Positions 25,863 to 33,979 of a stretch of DNA of 63,581 nucleotides are shown piece after piece. The DNA is taken from positions 1 through 63,581 of the IMG/VR virus record IMGVR_UViG_3300036830_000158; one strand, given 5' to 3'. How positions within the stretch are numbered: position 1 is the stretch's first letter; each line of letters begins with the position of its first letter. The position numbers were made by a program, and so were the translations under genes. This DNA is from a virus. The notes under the pieces are model-generated. The model was given only the letters and a program-made list of their open reading frames with translations. It ran no database searches and was not told where the DNA came from.

Positions 25863-28083
25863 GCGGCACCACCCTCATAAATTTTCCCGGCCTTGCCGGA
25901 TCATCGACATAGTGATGCCCGTCCGGCGCCTGCCTGGCCCCAGGAATGCCGATCTGCGAGCCAGCGCGCGTTCCCGCGCCGGGCGAAGCCGCGCCGCCTG
26001 GACCAGCGGCCCCCGGCTGCTGTCCGCCCGCCATGGAGCCATTAACGGCCTCCATGCGGAATTTCAGGATCTCCATCTGGTGCTCGGCCCAGGCGATATC
26101 GTGCTCGCGATCCGTTTTCGACGCCTCGTTGGCGGCCGCGCTCAGCGCCTGGATCGCCTTTGCATAGTTCAGCACCTCAATCGATCGCGCCTTGGCCCCC
26201 TCGCGCTCGATGTTGGCGGCCTCGATCATCAGCATCGGATTGGGCGGCTGCTGTTTGACGATCAGTTTGTCGGCGTCCGGGATATCGGCCGCGTCCAGCT
26301 GCCGGCGCCTGATCTCGACCTGATCGATCAGCGGGTCGTTCTTGAAGCTGCCAAGAAACTCCGCGCGCGCCAGCTTGATCTGGTTCGACACCATCGACGG
26401 ATCGGAGATGGGTTCCACGCCGGCGCCCTTGGCGTAGTCGTCGCGGCCGATCGCACGCCACTGATCGCCTTCCTGGTAGCGGGAGTGGTCCTCCAGATAA
26501 ATCCGGTTCAGCCGGTAGTGCTTGCGGTACTCGGCTTTCATGCTGCGGTGGATGCGCTTATAGATGCCGACGAACACCTGCAGGCCCTGATCGATCAGCC
26601 CCATGAACGTCGTCGGCGACATGTTTGCCGAGACCGCCTGGCCAGACAGGATGTCCTTGATCGATCCGACTTCCTTCGCCGCCTCGACCATGAGCCCAAG
26701 CAGCGAGAACAGCACCTGGCTCGGCTGCGGGAATTGCAACGGCACGATGGCGTCGCGGATGCGTCCGCCCGGCGCATTGACCGGCATGAACTGGCCCATC
26801 TTGAAGCGCACCGCGCCGGTGTTCATGCTGAGGCCGCGCCCGATGAAGCCGGTTGCCGTATTCGATAGCGTCCCGGCGTCGATCAGCTGGTTGATCAGCG
26901 TGTTCACGGAATGATTGAGCGGCTGCAGAAGCTGCCCGAAACCGACGCCGTAGATGCCGCCTTCCGGGTTCGGGAAAAAGTCGTACTTGGTGTAATACTG
27001 CACCGGCTCGATGCGCATGATCGTCTGGCCCCGGATCTTGACGCCGTCGGCATCGTATCGGGCGACGATACGGGCAACCTTGCCGGTGCTCTTGTGCACG
27101 GTGACCACATAAGGCTCGGCGTAGCCGTCATCATCGAGGTCGAGCCGGCGATGCTGCTCGATGAACTCGTGCGGGGCGTCGTCATCTTCTGAAGAGATGA
27201 CCGGCTTGTCGTCGCTTCCCGACGGCATCGCCTTGCCGAAATCTTCCTTCAGCCAGACCTCGGAGCGCTGCAGCTCCTCGATCTCGGTCGGATAGAACCA
27301 GACGCATTCGGAGATCCGCGCCGCGCGGGCCAGCGATTTCGCCCAATAGTGGATGACGACGTTCTCGGCCGTGGCGAGATCGCAGACATTCTGGCCCAGG
27401 GCGCGATCGAAATAGGACTTCGTGAAGCAGCAGCCGGCGATCGGCAGCATGTGCGCCAGCTTGTCCTTGTCGTCCTCCCATTCCTCGATTTGCGAGAGGA
27501 ATTGCCAGGACATATGCGCGGCGATCTTATCGGCGCGTTTGCGTTTCGTCCCTGGCTGGACCGCCCATACGGGCTGCGGCTGCCCGTCGGGCTGCATCTG
27601 CATCGCGGGCGTTCCATCGGGACCGACCCGTGGCTCGCCATTATCGTCGCCGATGACAATGCCCTTAACGACGCTGCGGCCCGGCACGATGGCGGGCGTC
27701 AGCCGGCCCGCGAAGTGGATCGCGGCCGTGGTCATCAGCGGAAAGATGACGTTCGACGCCTTCGGCCACGGCGAGGTCTTCTCTTCGGCGACCTGCATGG
27801 CCAGCTTGAAGGCGGCGCGGTTCTTCTCGACGTAGTCGGAGCGGCTTTGATCGTCGATGTCGAATTCGCGCGTTACCTGCCGACCGATGGTCTGCAGCCT
27901 GTCGTTGTCGAACTCATCGGCGATGTTCGGCGACTTGATCCAGTCAACGAGATGGCTGTGCGGCCCGTTGTCGGGAGAGCGCTCCATACCGCCAGGGATC
28001 ACCGCCGGGGCGGGGAAAGACGGCGCTGACAACGGGTCGCCGTCCCCAGCGTCTGAGAACGGCGGGCTATCGAGTGGGTTCAA
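25846..28083 (-). CDS. Portal protein, P22-like
   Basis: 745 aa, the usual length for P22 gp1. Recognisable segments are YVEKNRAAFKLAMQVAEEKT, SNVIFPLMTTAAIHFAGRLT, then the wing/stem region GFGQLLQPLNHSVNTLINQL and the barrel helix rich in Gln near the C-terminus. Twelve copies would form the DNA entry ring. It is followed by head genes and preceded by the terminase block. Confidence 0.88.
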   Translation of the reverse strand: MNPLDSPPFSDAGDGDPLSAPSFPAPAVIPGGMERSPDNGPHSHLVDWIKSPNIADEFDNDRLQTIGRQVTREFDIDDQSRSDYVEKNRAAFKLAMQVAEEKTSPWPKASNVIFPLMTTAAIHFAGRLTPAIVPGRSVVKGIVIGDDNGEPRVGPDGTPAMQMQPDGQPQPVWAVQPGTKRKRADKIAAHMSWQFLSQIEEWEDDKDKLAHMLPIAGCCFTKSYFDRALGQNVCDLATAENVVIHYWAKSLARAARISECVWFYPTEIEELQRSEVWLKEDFGKAMPSGSDDKPVISSEDDDAPHEFIEQHRRLDLDDDGYAEPYVVTVHKSTGKVARIVARYDADGVKIRGQTIMRIEPVQYYTKYDFFPNPEGGIYGVGFGQLLQPLNHSVNTLINQLIDAGTLSNTATGFIGRGLSMNTGAVRFKMGQFMPVNAPGGRIRDAIVPLQFPQPSQVLFSLLGLMVEAAKEVGSIKDILSGQAVSANMSPTTFMGLIDQGLQVFVGIYKRIHRSMKAEYRKHYRLNRIYLEDHSRYQEGDQWRAIGRDDYAKGAGVEPISDPSMVSNQIKLARAEFLGSFKNDPLIDQVEIRRRQLDAADIPDADKLIVKQQPPNPMLMIEAANIEREGAKARSIEVLNYAKAIQALSAAANEASKTDREHDIAWAEHQMEILKFRMEAVNGSMAGGQQPGAAGPGGAASPGAGTRAGSQIGIPGARQAPDGHHYVDDPARPGKFMRVVPHGDGV

Positions 28084-28262
28084 TAGCCGCTCGTCTTGCC
28101 GCGCTTCACCCTGACGCGCGCGGGCGACTTGCGCGGCGCGCGGATCGGCTTCTTCTTCGGCATGCGCTTCATACCCTTCTCGCCGCCAATACCCATGGCG
28201 AGCCCCTTACGCAGAGACACGCCGGTCGCGACGATGCGTTCCAGATGTGCGGTGTCGTCCAT
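28080..28262 (-). CDS. Small basic protein
   Basis: 60 aa; the C-terminal half (KKKPIRAPRKSPARVRVKRG) is strongly basic. It overlaps the portal start by four bases (ATGA), so it is translated from the same message. It may bind nucleic acid in the procapsid. Confidence 0.55.
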   Translation of the reverse strand: MDDTAHLERIVATGVSLRKGLAMGIGGEKGMKRMPKKKPIRAPRKSPARVRVKRGKTSGY

Positions 28263-28271
28263 GACAAATCC

Positions 28272-28349
28272 TCATGCGCGCTTGCGCGTCTTCCGTTTCG
28301 TCTTCCGCACCGGCTTGCGCCAGCCGTCGGTCGCGTAATACGCCTTCAC
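28272..28349 (-). CDS. Possible 25-aa Arg/Lys-rich peptide
   Basis: A GTG at 28349 preceded by GGCAGG opens a 25-residue frame, KAYYATDGWRKPVRKTKRKT followed by RKRA, ending 10 bases before the next start. The basic composition resembles the neighbouring gene. Only context supports it. Confidence 0.35.
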   Translation of the reverse strand: MKAYYATDGWRKPVRKTKRKTRKRA

Positions 28350-28355
28350 CTGCCG

Positions 28356-29444
28356 CTAAAAGATCGTCCCATTCTTAGCAAATCTCTTCATTGCTGAAGA
28401 AAGACCTTGCTCAGTATAACCTCGGATCATGTGAGCGCCATTTTTTGCGGTTGCGTTCGAGAACGTTAATTCATCGTATCCGATATGATGCGCATCATAT
28501 CGCGTCTGATTCACAATGAAATCAGCAGTTTGCAGAGGAATAACTCGTTTTGGAAAATCGAAAGCTAGCGGCCCTAGCGCGTCCTGATACCAGTCTTGCG
28601 AACCATAGACCCTAACTGTGCGAGGACTATATTCCGGATGATAGGCGAACATCGGCGCAACCAACTCCCCATCCGCTCTCTTTTTTGACCATCCGCGCAA
28701 CCATCGAACGGTGTGCTCGAAACAAAGATCATAGGGTGTAGGAAATGTGGTCAAAAAGCTGTCGTCTTTAACCACCTCGGCCCAGTCTGCATTGTCTACC
28801 CACACCCCAATTGCATGGATGTCCGCGTCTCTTAGGATTTCGGATAGGCGTTTGATATGTGCTAATCGGTGGAATTCTTCGACAAGGGCATATTCCCCTT
28901 CGCCCACAATGCATTCATGCATGTGAAAGGTTTTCACGCCCCTCTCCGCCAACAGCGCCAATTCTTCTCGCCAAAGCTTCTCGACGCTTGCCCATGCATC
29001 TTTGGTTGCTACATAGCCAGCTATGGCCGTAATAGTCGAACCGCCGCTCGTACCACTTTCGTCAAAATATGCCCTAAACAAACCGATCGCCCTCCATCTC
29101 GCAGAGGCCGGATGTAGCCAGTCCGCAACCTCGATGATGGAAACGGACTCTACATCATGCGCATCGGTATGTGAAGTGTAACGTTGCCGACTTTCTTGAA
29201 CGGCATCGTGCGAATTTCCATTCAGCTTCGACCGCCATTCCGCGCACCATTCCGTCAGCTGCATGGTCGGAAAAGCGGTCACGGTCAGCGGCCCCTGCGG
29301 CGAGCCGAGCACACACACCTGCGGCGGACGGGCGCGGCAGCTCACGGTTTTGCCGTTGGAATCGCCGTTCTTGCAGGTCTCGCAGCGCTGTGGGCGGATC
29401 AGCTTCTGTCCCCCAGGCAAGCCGGGCAGGATGACTTTGTTCAT
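28356..29444 (-). CDS. Fusion of a small Cys-rich phage domain to a DUF3800 protein
   Basis: 362 aa from the ATG at 29444. Residues 1-75 (MNKVILPGLPGGQKLIRP, CETC, further Cys at 36 and 44, then LTEWCAEWRSKLNG) look like a stand-alone small zinc-ribbon-like phage protein. From about 122 to the end it is a DUF3800 domain: FRAYFDESGTSGGS, IAGYVATKDAWASVEKLWRE, ending HMIRGYTEQGLSSAMKRF. DUF3800 proteins resemble RNase H-like fold enzymes of unknown activity. The DUF3800 part is visibly more A+T-rich than its neighbours, which suggests a recent insertion that joined the two reading frames. Confidence 0.7.
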   Translation of the reverse strand: MNKVILPGLPGGQKLIRPQRCETCKNGDSNGKTVSCRARPPQVCVLGSPQGPLTVTAFPTMQLTEWCAEWRSKLNGNSHDAVQESRQRYTSHTDAHDVESVSIIEVADWLHPASARWRAIGLFRAYFDESGTSGGSTITAIAGYVATKDAWASVEKLWREELALLAERGVKTFHMHECIVGEGEYALVEEFHRLAHIKRLSEILRDADIHAIGVWVDNADWAEVVKDDSFLTTFPTPYDLCFEHTVRWLRGWSKKRADGELVAPMFAYHPEYSPRTVRVYGSQDWYQDALGPLAFDFPKRVIPLQTADFIVNQTRYDAHHIGYDELTFSNATAKNGAHMIRGYTEQGLSSAMKRFAKNGTIF

Positions 29445-29640
29445 TGGGTGTCTCTCGTTTCGATGTCGATTGCCGTCATTTCGTCGATGGATGCCGGGAG
29501 CGCTAGAAGGCGGGGCGCTCCCGGTCTTGAGGCTGCCGGACTCGTGGGTGGTGGGCGTTCGGCAGCAACACGCTTCCATCCCGGTCGACCATACGGAAGC
29601 CGTTTAGTATGGATGGTTTGGCGATTTGCCTATTTAAATC

Positions 29641-31449
29641 TCAATATCCTGTGACCGGGTTGCGGCTCTGATCGGCCCATTCGTCCATGGTCTCCTCAAC
29701 GACCCGGCGCTCGACCGAGGCAATGCTGAGCCCGGAGGCCAGCAACAATCCCGTCGCATGCATGAGGCCATCGTTTTCCTCGACGATCTCCCCCTTCTTA
29801 CCGCGGCGATAGGCGCGGTACTGAGCCAGCCATTGAGCCAGATTGGCGGCCACGCGCAGCTGGCGCGAGGCAATCCGAGCGTTGATCTCGGCCGCGGCGT
29901 TCTCGGCGTCGAACTCGGCGGTGTAGATGTCGATGTCGCTATCGATTAACCCTTCGACGATGCGCTCGCCTTGCTCTTCGGATCGGCCGCGGGCGCGAAG
30001 ATCGAATACGCCAGGGATCAGCTTGCCGCGCCGACGGATCGCATTGGCCCAGATCTCCGGGCGCGCCCGATCCTCGGCGTACTCGCCGTAGAGATAGACC
30101 ACATCGCCGTGCGGATCCCATGCCGCCCACACCCCCGACACCGCGCCGCCCACAACATCGAGGCCGAAGACGCGCGGCCAGTCGGTCAGCACCTTGACCT
30201 TGGTCGGATCGAACAGGAAGTTGCGTTCCGATGTCTCGCCCACGAGCGCCATGCGCACTCCTTCGACGGCGTAACGCGCCGCATCGATGACGTTGTTGTC
30301 CTTATCCTCAAGCACCGGCAGAACCTGCTGCGTGATTTTGTCGATCTTGTAGGAATAATGCGTGAACTCCGCGATCGTGTGCTTGCAGCGCGGATGAATG
30401 ATGATGTCGTAGCTCTTCAGGAACTCGACGCCATCCTCGATCGAGCCGGGGCCCTTGATCGCGGGCACGATATGCGGGTAACCGTTGCGGCGCATATAAG
30501 AGACTGTCTCCGGCCGGGCCGAATCCGCGGTGATTGGCCATTGCCTGGCGTGACCGTCATCGATCTCGTCGAACAGCGCCGGCGTATCGTCGATCTCGCA
30601 GCCGACCTTATAGGCCTCTGCGTCGATGTAGAGCGTCTTTTCCGCGATGATCCAGCACCGCACCAGCACGCTCGGATCGACGGCGAAACCCCAATCCGCG
30701 CCGTAATAGGGCCTGGCGTCATGCGGGATCTCGGCCTCATCGACGCGCCAGTTCTTGAATACGCGGGCTTCCGAATGCCGGCGATAATGCCCCAGCCAGA
30801 TATGCTGGTATTTCTCGAAATCGCGGCGCTTGTCGCGCTCCATGTCCCGGCGCAACTCATCCGGGAACCATGGGTTGTCGAGATAAGAGACATCGACCAG
30901 CACAAAATCTGGATCGCCCGCCGCGACATTCTCACGGAAGAACTTATCGACCGGATCATCCGGCGACATCGGGTTCCAGCCGAACATCATCTGCGAGCCC
31001 GGCGCACGGATGGTTGGGTAAAGCAGATCGATCGATGTTTGGCTGATCGTCTGCGCTTCTTCGACGAAGGCCCGCGTATATCCCTCAAGAGACTTCATTG
31101 AGGTGGCCGTCGCCCCCTTCAAGCCCTTGAAGATCATCAGGCTATCGTTGGGGCCAACAATCTCCTTTTCCGTGATCTTAAACCGACCCGCATAGCCGAA
31201 CTTGTGGATTTTGTCCTCGACCAGCTGCTTGACCGAGTCCTTGATGCTGCTCTGCACCTCGCGAAGACAGGCGACGCGGTGATGCTCCGCGATCATATCC
31301 TCAACCAGCAACTCACAGTAGAAATGCGACTTTGCCGCGCCGCGTCCGCCTCTGGCGCCCTTGTACCGATGCCCGCCTAAAAGCGGGACGAAAGCCCGAG
31401 GCGTCTCGATACGGAGGACGCCAGCGTCAGCGGCGCTTCTCTCGGTCAC
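29641..31449 (-). CDS. terL: Terminase large subunit
   Basis: 602 aa. It packages DNA into the procapsid. The ATPase has a Walker A loop (GGRGAAKSH, residues about 35-43), a Walker B motif followed by catalytic Glu (RAFVEEAQ) and the coupling region FGWNPMSP. The nuclease follows: YYGADWGFAVDPS (first acidic residue), then ITADSARPETV (second) and NNVIDAARYA (third). The C-terminal 170 residues are an extra RNase H-like extension (VFGLDVVGGAVSGVWAAWDP). It belongs to the PBSX/terminase_3-type class. It overlaps the 74-aa gene before it. Confidence 0.92.
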   Translation of the reverse strand: MTERSAADAGVLRIETPRAFVPLLGGHRYKGARGGRGAAKSHFYCELLVEDMIAEHHRVACLREVQSSIKDSVKQLVEDKIHKFGYAGRFKITEKEIVGPNDSLMIFKGLKGATATSMKSLEGYTRAFVEEAQTISQTSIDLLYPTIRAPGSQMMFGWNPMSPDDPVDKFFRENVAAGDPDFVLVDVSYLDNPWFPDELRRDMERDKRRDFEKYQHIWLGHYRRHSEARVFKNWRVDEAEIPHDARPYYGADWGFAVDPSVLVRCWIIAEKTLYIDAEAYKVGCEIDDTPALFDEIDDGHARQWPITADSARPETVSYMRRNGYPHIVPAIKGPGSIEDGVEFLKSYDIIIHPRCKHTIAEFTHYSYKIDKITQQVLPVLEDKDNNVIDAARYAVEGVRMALVGETSERNFLFDPTKVKVLTDWPRVFGLDVVGGAVSGVWAAWDPHGDVVYLYGEYAEDRARPEIWANAIRRRGKLIPGVFDLRARGRSEEQGERIVEGLIDSDIDIYTAEFDAENAAAEINARIASRQLRVAANLAQWLAQYRAYRRGKKGEIVEENDGLMHATGLLLASGLSIASVERRVVEETMDEWADQSRNPVTGY

Positions 31450-31651
31450 GAAAGATTTTTTCTACGATGTCGAGCCAGGCATGGCAGCAAGCCGGATCCT
31501 TTTCGGCCACATAAAAGGCGAAGACGCCGGCGACAAGAACCGGGTCGTACCGATCGCAAAGCTCGACCATCCGATTTGCAGCTTCCTCTCCCATGAGTTT
31601 GAAACGCTCCGTCTCGGAGAGGACCCGGAGCAGCGCCGGCGGCAGAGTCAT
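31427..31651 (-). CDS. Small protein between the terminase genes
   Basis: 74 aa, helical (ALLRVLSETERFKLMGEEAA), overlapping terS by four bases and terL by 23. It may assist the terminase complex. No family recognised. Confidence 0.6.
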   Translation of the reverse strand: MTLPPALLRVLSETERFKLMGEEAANRMVELCDRYDPVLVAGVFAFYVAEKDPACCHAWLDIVEKIFRDREKRR

Positions 31652-32235
31652 TTCGATTTCGGGTCGACGATCACCCGCTCGACGCGCCTGATCTCGATCG
31701 GCTTGCCGTCCTTGCCGGTGTGCTCGTGCCGTTCCACGAACATATTCAGATGCTTCGCCATGCTGTCGAGCGCGCCCTTCTTGTCGTGGAACTTGATCTT
31801 GACGCCGTTCTGGGTCTGCGAGACCTCGGCGATGGCGGCGGCCGTGTCGTCGTCGAGGTCGTCGCTCGACATCAGCTCGATCGCATTCGAGTAGATGTTC
31901 TTAATCACCAGGACCTCTCCGCCGTCCGGGTTGTCCTCTTCCGTGATCAGATCGCCGCGCCAGCACACCGCCTTGCGGATGTCGGCGAAACCGATCCTGG
32001 CGTATTCGGCGAGAATCCGCTCCTTGGTGACCTCGAACTTCGTGTGCAGACGGTTTTCGCGTTCGGCGAGAAGCTCTTTGCCGCGGGCCTGTATCCGTTC
32101 ATCTCCGTTCAGGCGTGCGGAATTGCTGTCGTTTCGTTTGTATCCGGCCCTGACATAGGCCTCGTCAGCCGTCAGCCCATCCAGATATCTGAACTGTGCG
32201 AACGCCTCGTGCTTCGGATTGGTGAGTGGCGGCAT
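31648..32235 (-). CDS. terS: Terminase small subunit
   Basis: 195 aa. Recognised by the N-terminal HTH region (PKHEAFAQFRYLDGLTADEA, then YVRAGYKRNDSNSARL), a central helical oligomerisation part and the typical end KKGALDSMAKHLNMF-VERHE. It selects the packaging site for terL. Its start codon lies inside the 5' end of the IS1595 remnant read from the other strand, so the insertion happened right beside this gene and probably replaced its old promoter region. Confidence 0.88.
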   Translation of the reverse strand: MPPLTNPKHEAFAQFRYLDGLTADEAYVRAGYKRNDSNSARLNGDERIQARGKELLAERENRLHTKFEVTKERILAEYARIGFADIRKAVCWRGDLITEEDNPDGGEVLVIKNIYSNAIELMSSDDLDDDTAAAIAEVSQTQNGVKIKFHDKKGALDSMAKHLNMFVERHEHTGKDGKPIEIRRVERVIVDPKSK

Positions 32236-32644
32236 CTGTCATTGTGGTTTAATGGATCATTTGTCGCTGCGCAAGACGCTGGTCACTCAGGCCAATCGCA
32301 AGTCCTATCTGATGACCGATGAAGCCCAAGCCTATAAGGGCGTCGGCAAGGAATTCTCCGGTCACGGATCGGTCAATCATTCAGCCGACGAATATGTGCG
32401 CGGCACGTTCTGGCATACGAACACCGCCGAGAGCTTTTTCGCCATCCTGAAGCGCGGCGTGTACGGAACCTTTCATTCGGTTTCCGAAAAGCACCTTCAA
32501 CGTTATGCCGATGAATTCGCATTCCGCTGGAACACTCGCGTCAAGCTCGGCTTTGACGATTTCGAGCGCGCCAATCTCGTGCTGCAAGGCGCGGTAGGCA
32601 AGCGCCTGACCTATCGGCGGACTGACGAAGCCGCGCACGCTTAA
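32219..32644 (+). pseudogene. IS1595-family transposase remnant (C-terminal half)
   Basis: 141-codon frame in which the catalytic-domain end of an ISXO2/IS1595 transposase is clear: RKSYLMTDEAQAYKGVGKEF, VNHSADEYVRGTFWHTNTAE, FFAILKRGVYGTFHSVSEKH, ending VGKRLTYRRTD. The N-terminal zinc-binding half and the first catalytic Asp are absent, replaced by the terS gene. It therefore cannot transpose by itself. No intact terminal inverted repeat was seen. Confidence 0.85.
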
Positions 32645-32645
32645 G

Positions 32646-32672
32646 CAGAAAGCGAGGCGCTTTCTCAGAAAA
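32646..32672 (+). terminator. Hairpin at the end of the IS remnant
   Basis: AGAAAGCG-AGG-CGCTTTCT, an 8-bp perfect stem followed by CAGAAAAATG. It lies just after the remnant's stop codon. It may be an inactive terminator or part of the old insertion-sequence end. Confidence 0.45.
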
Positions 32673-32689
32673 ATGCGCGGACGATCAGG

Positions 32690-32860
32690 TTAAGCGCCCT
32701 TCGATTTTGGGCGTTTGCTCTTCTTCATGTCCTTGTGCTGCTTGGGCGGTGTCTTCAGCATGCGTTTCAGGATCGCATCGCCACGATCGGTTGCGTCCTT
32801 GCGATCTCCGCAATCATCCGCTGTGGGCGGATTTTCTTGTGCCTCTTGTGACTTAGGCAT
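32690..32860 (-). CDS. Small Lys/Asp-rich phage protein
   Basis: 56 aa from the ATG at 32860 (MPKSQEAQENPPTADDCGDR), ending in a Lys-rich tail. The segment RGDAILKRMLKTPPKQHKDM is a short conserved pattern of small phage proteins of unknown function. A longer frame upstream is possible but lacks this family character. Confidence 0.55.
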   Translation of the reverse strand: MPKSQEAQENPPTADDCGDRKDATDRGDAILKRMLKTPPKQHKDMKKSKRPKSKGA

Positions 32861-33016
32861 GGTCAATCCCGCTGCGAAGCAGCTATCTTCCCGTTGCCAG
32901 ATTCGACGGAGGGGAGCCACCAGCAAGTGATTCTCCCCGCCATCTCTTCGTGGCGTCTGGCTGGCGTACCCGACCTAGCGGTGGGTGCCTTTGGAGTCGA
33001 TCCGTCGCGGCTCCAT

Positions 33017-33091
33017 TGTGGGGACGGCAGGTTCGCGGGAGGCTCCCTTGCGAAGTAGCGCCCGTCGGTTCAAGTCCGACCGTCTCCAACT
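33017..33091 (+). ncRNA. tRNA-like element (T-arm and acceptor stem) of uncertain nature
   Basis: GTCGG-TTCAAGT-CCGAC is a perfect T-arm with the conserved GTTCAA loop, followed by CGTCTCCA. An upstream GGGGACG can pair with CGTCTCC (7 bp, one G-U) as an acceptor stem. The middle does not fold into D and anticodon arms; instead it makes one long hairpin (TTCGC-GGGA-GGC-TCCC-TT-GCGAA). It is therefore not an ordinary tRNA. It may be a decayed tRNA gene, a fragment of an attachment site or a tRNA mimic. Confidence 0.4.
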
Positions 33092-33264
33092 CGAATCAAG
33101 CCAAGACCTAGCTTGATCCATTCCTATGTAAGCAGCCATTGCCGGTCTGGCAATTTCTAAGTGCACAGATTGTGCACTCGACCGCGCATTCCCTGTTTGC
33201 GGCTCAAACATTTCTGGAGCCATACCGCAATCTACCGGAATGATTTTTGAATTTTCGCTTTTTG
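33092..33264. other. Gene-free stretch with one operator
   Basis: No gene was found. The stretch holds the palindrome at 33161-33177 (separate entry) and otherwise moderately A+T-rich sequence without a clear promoter. Confidence 0.5.
33161..33177. promoter_or_regulatory. Repressor operator, TGCACA-N3-TGTGCA type
   Basis: GTGCACAGATTGTGCAC is a perfect dyad around a 3-base centre. The same half-sites cluster around the repressor gene at 42,080-43,050 and at 53,572-53,622. Its place upstream of the small leftward genes and terminase block suggests that the prophage repressor also controls this region. Confidence 0.65.
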
Positions 33265-33906
33265 TCAAGCGCCGATCTTCCATGGCTCACGTAAGGCGCC
33301 GATTCCAGACACTTCGAAGCAGGCCAGACGTGGGTCGACGCGAAACGCCGACTTCAAGCTGGCCAAGCCCTCCCACCAGGTCAGGTAGTGGCCCCTGGCC
33401 TCGTCACGAATGGCGTCCGCGATCGCCGGCGGGGTGCCCTGATATTCGATCAGACATCCGATCGCATGCCGATGTTTGTTCCATATCATTCGGATCTCTC
33501 CGCCACCCGCCTTCCGCGACGGCACGATACGAAACCCAGGAACGATGGGATTCCAGTTCGGCGGTATCGCTGTAGAGCCAGCCTTGACGATCAGGCGCTG
33601 CGCTATGCTGGAACGCTGCCTGACATGGGCGTGAACGACATGAGCAGCCAGGGCGGCGGATGTGCCGGCGCCATTGATGCAGCCCCTGCCATCATAACCG
33701 CGCCGGACGCCGAGGAGGTCGTCGATCCAATTTCTGTCATTCCGACCGGGCAGGAATTCAGCATGCCTGTCGACCTCATACTGCACCATCTGTATCCGGT
33801 ACGCCCAGATCGTCAGATCGAACACGGAAATGGTTCGGCGTCCGCCTTTGGGGTTTGCAGGGTTCGCGGGGTTCGCTACACCCGCACCTATGAAACTGTC
33901 AAACAT
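33265..33906 (-). CDS. Hypothetical phage protein upstream of the terminase region
   Basis: 213 aa. Central residues look like a conserved domain of unknown function: FDLTIWAYRIQMVQYEVDRH, GRNDRNWIDDLLGVRRGYDG, then LIEYQGTPPAIADAIRDEAR. No catalytic motif is recognised. It follows the primase gene. Confidence 0.6.
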   Translation of the reverse strand: MFDSFIGAGVANPANPANPKGGRRTISVFDLTIWAYRIQMVQYEVDRHAEFLPGRNDRNWIDDLLGVRRGYDGRGCINGAGTSAALAAHVVHAHVRQRSSIAQRLIVKAGSTAIPPNWNPIVPGFRIVPSRKAGGGEIRMIWNKHRHAIGCLIEYQGTPPAIADAIRDEARGHYLTWWEGLASLKSAFRVDPRLACFEVSGIGALREPWKIGA

Positions 33907-33913
33907 TCACCAC

Positions 33914-33925
33914 CATTGTATACAA
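33914..33925. promoter_or_regulatory. Palindrome upstream of the 213-aa gene
   Basis: ATTGTATACAAT is a perfect 12-base palindrome 8 bases before the leftward start codon at 33906, in an A+T-rich gap. It may be an operator or part of a leftward promoter. Confidence 0.4.
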
Positions 33926-33979
33926 TTGACACTTTCTACACGAGTAATAAGGGAAACCCCTGTTTCCCCATAAACCCCC

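Noticed and set aside
32890-33091. Complete tmRNA gene
   Set aside because: An ATTCGACGG string and a T-arm are present, but the length is too short, no tag frame ending in Ala-Leu-Ala-Ala is seen and the 5' acceptor does not pair.
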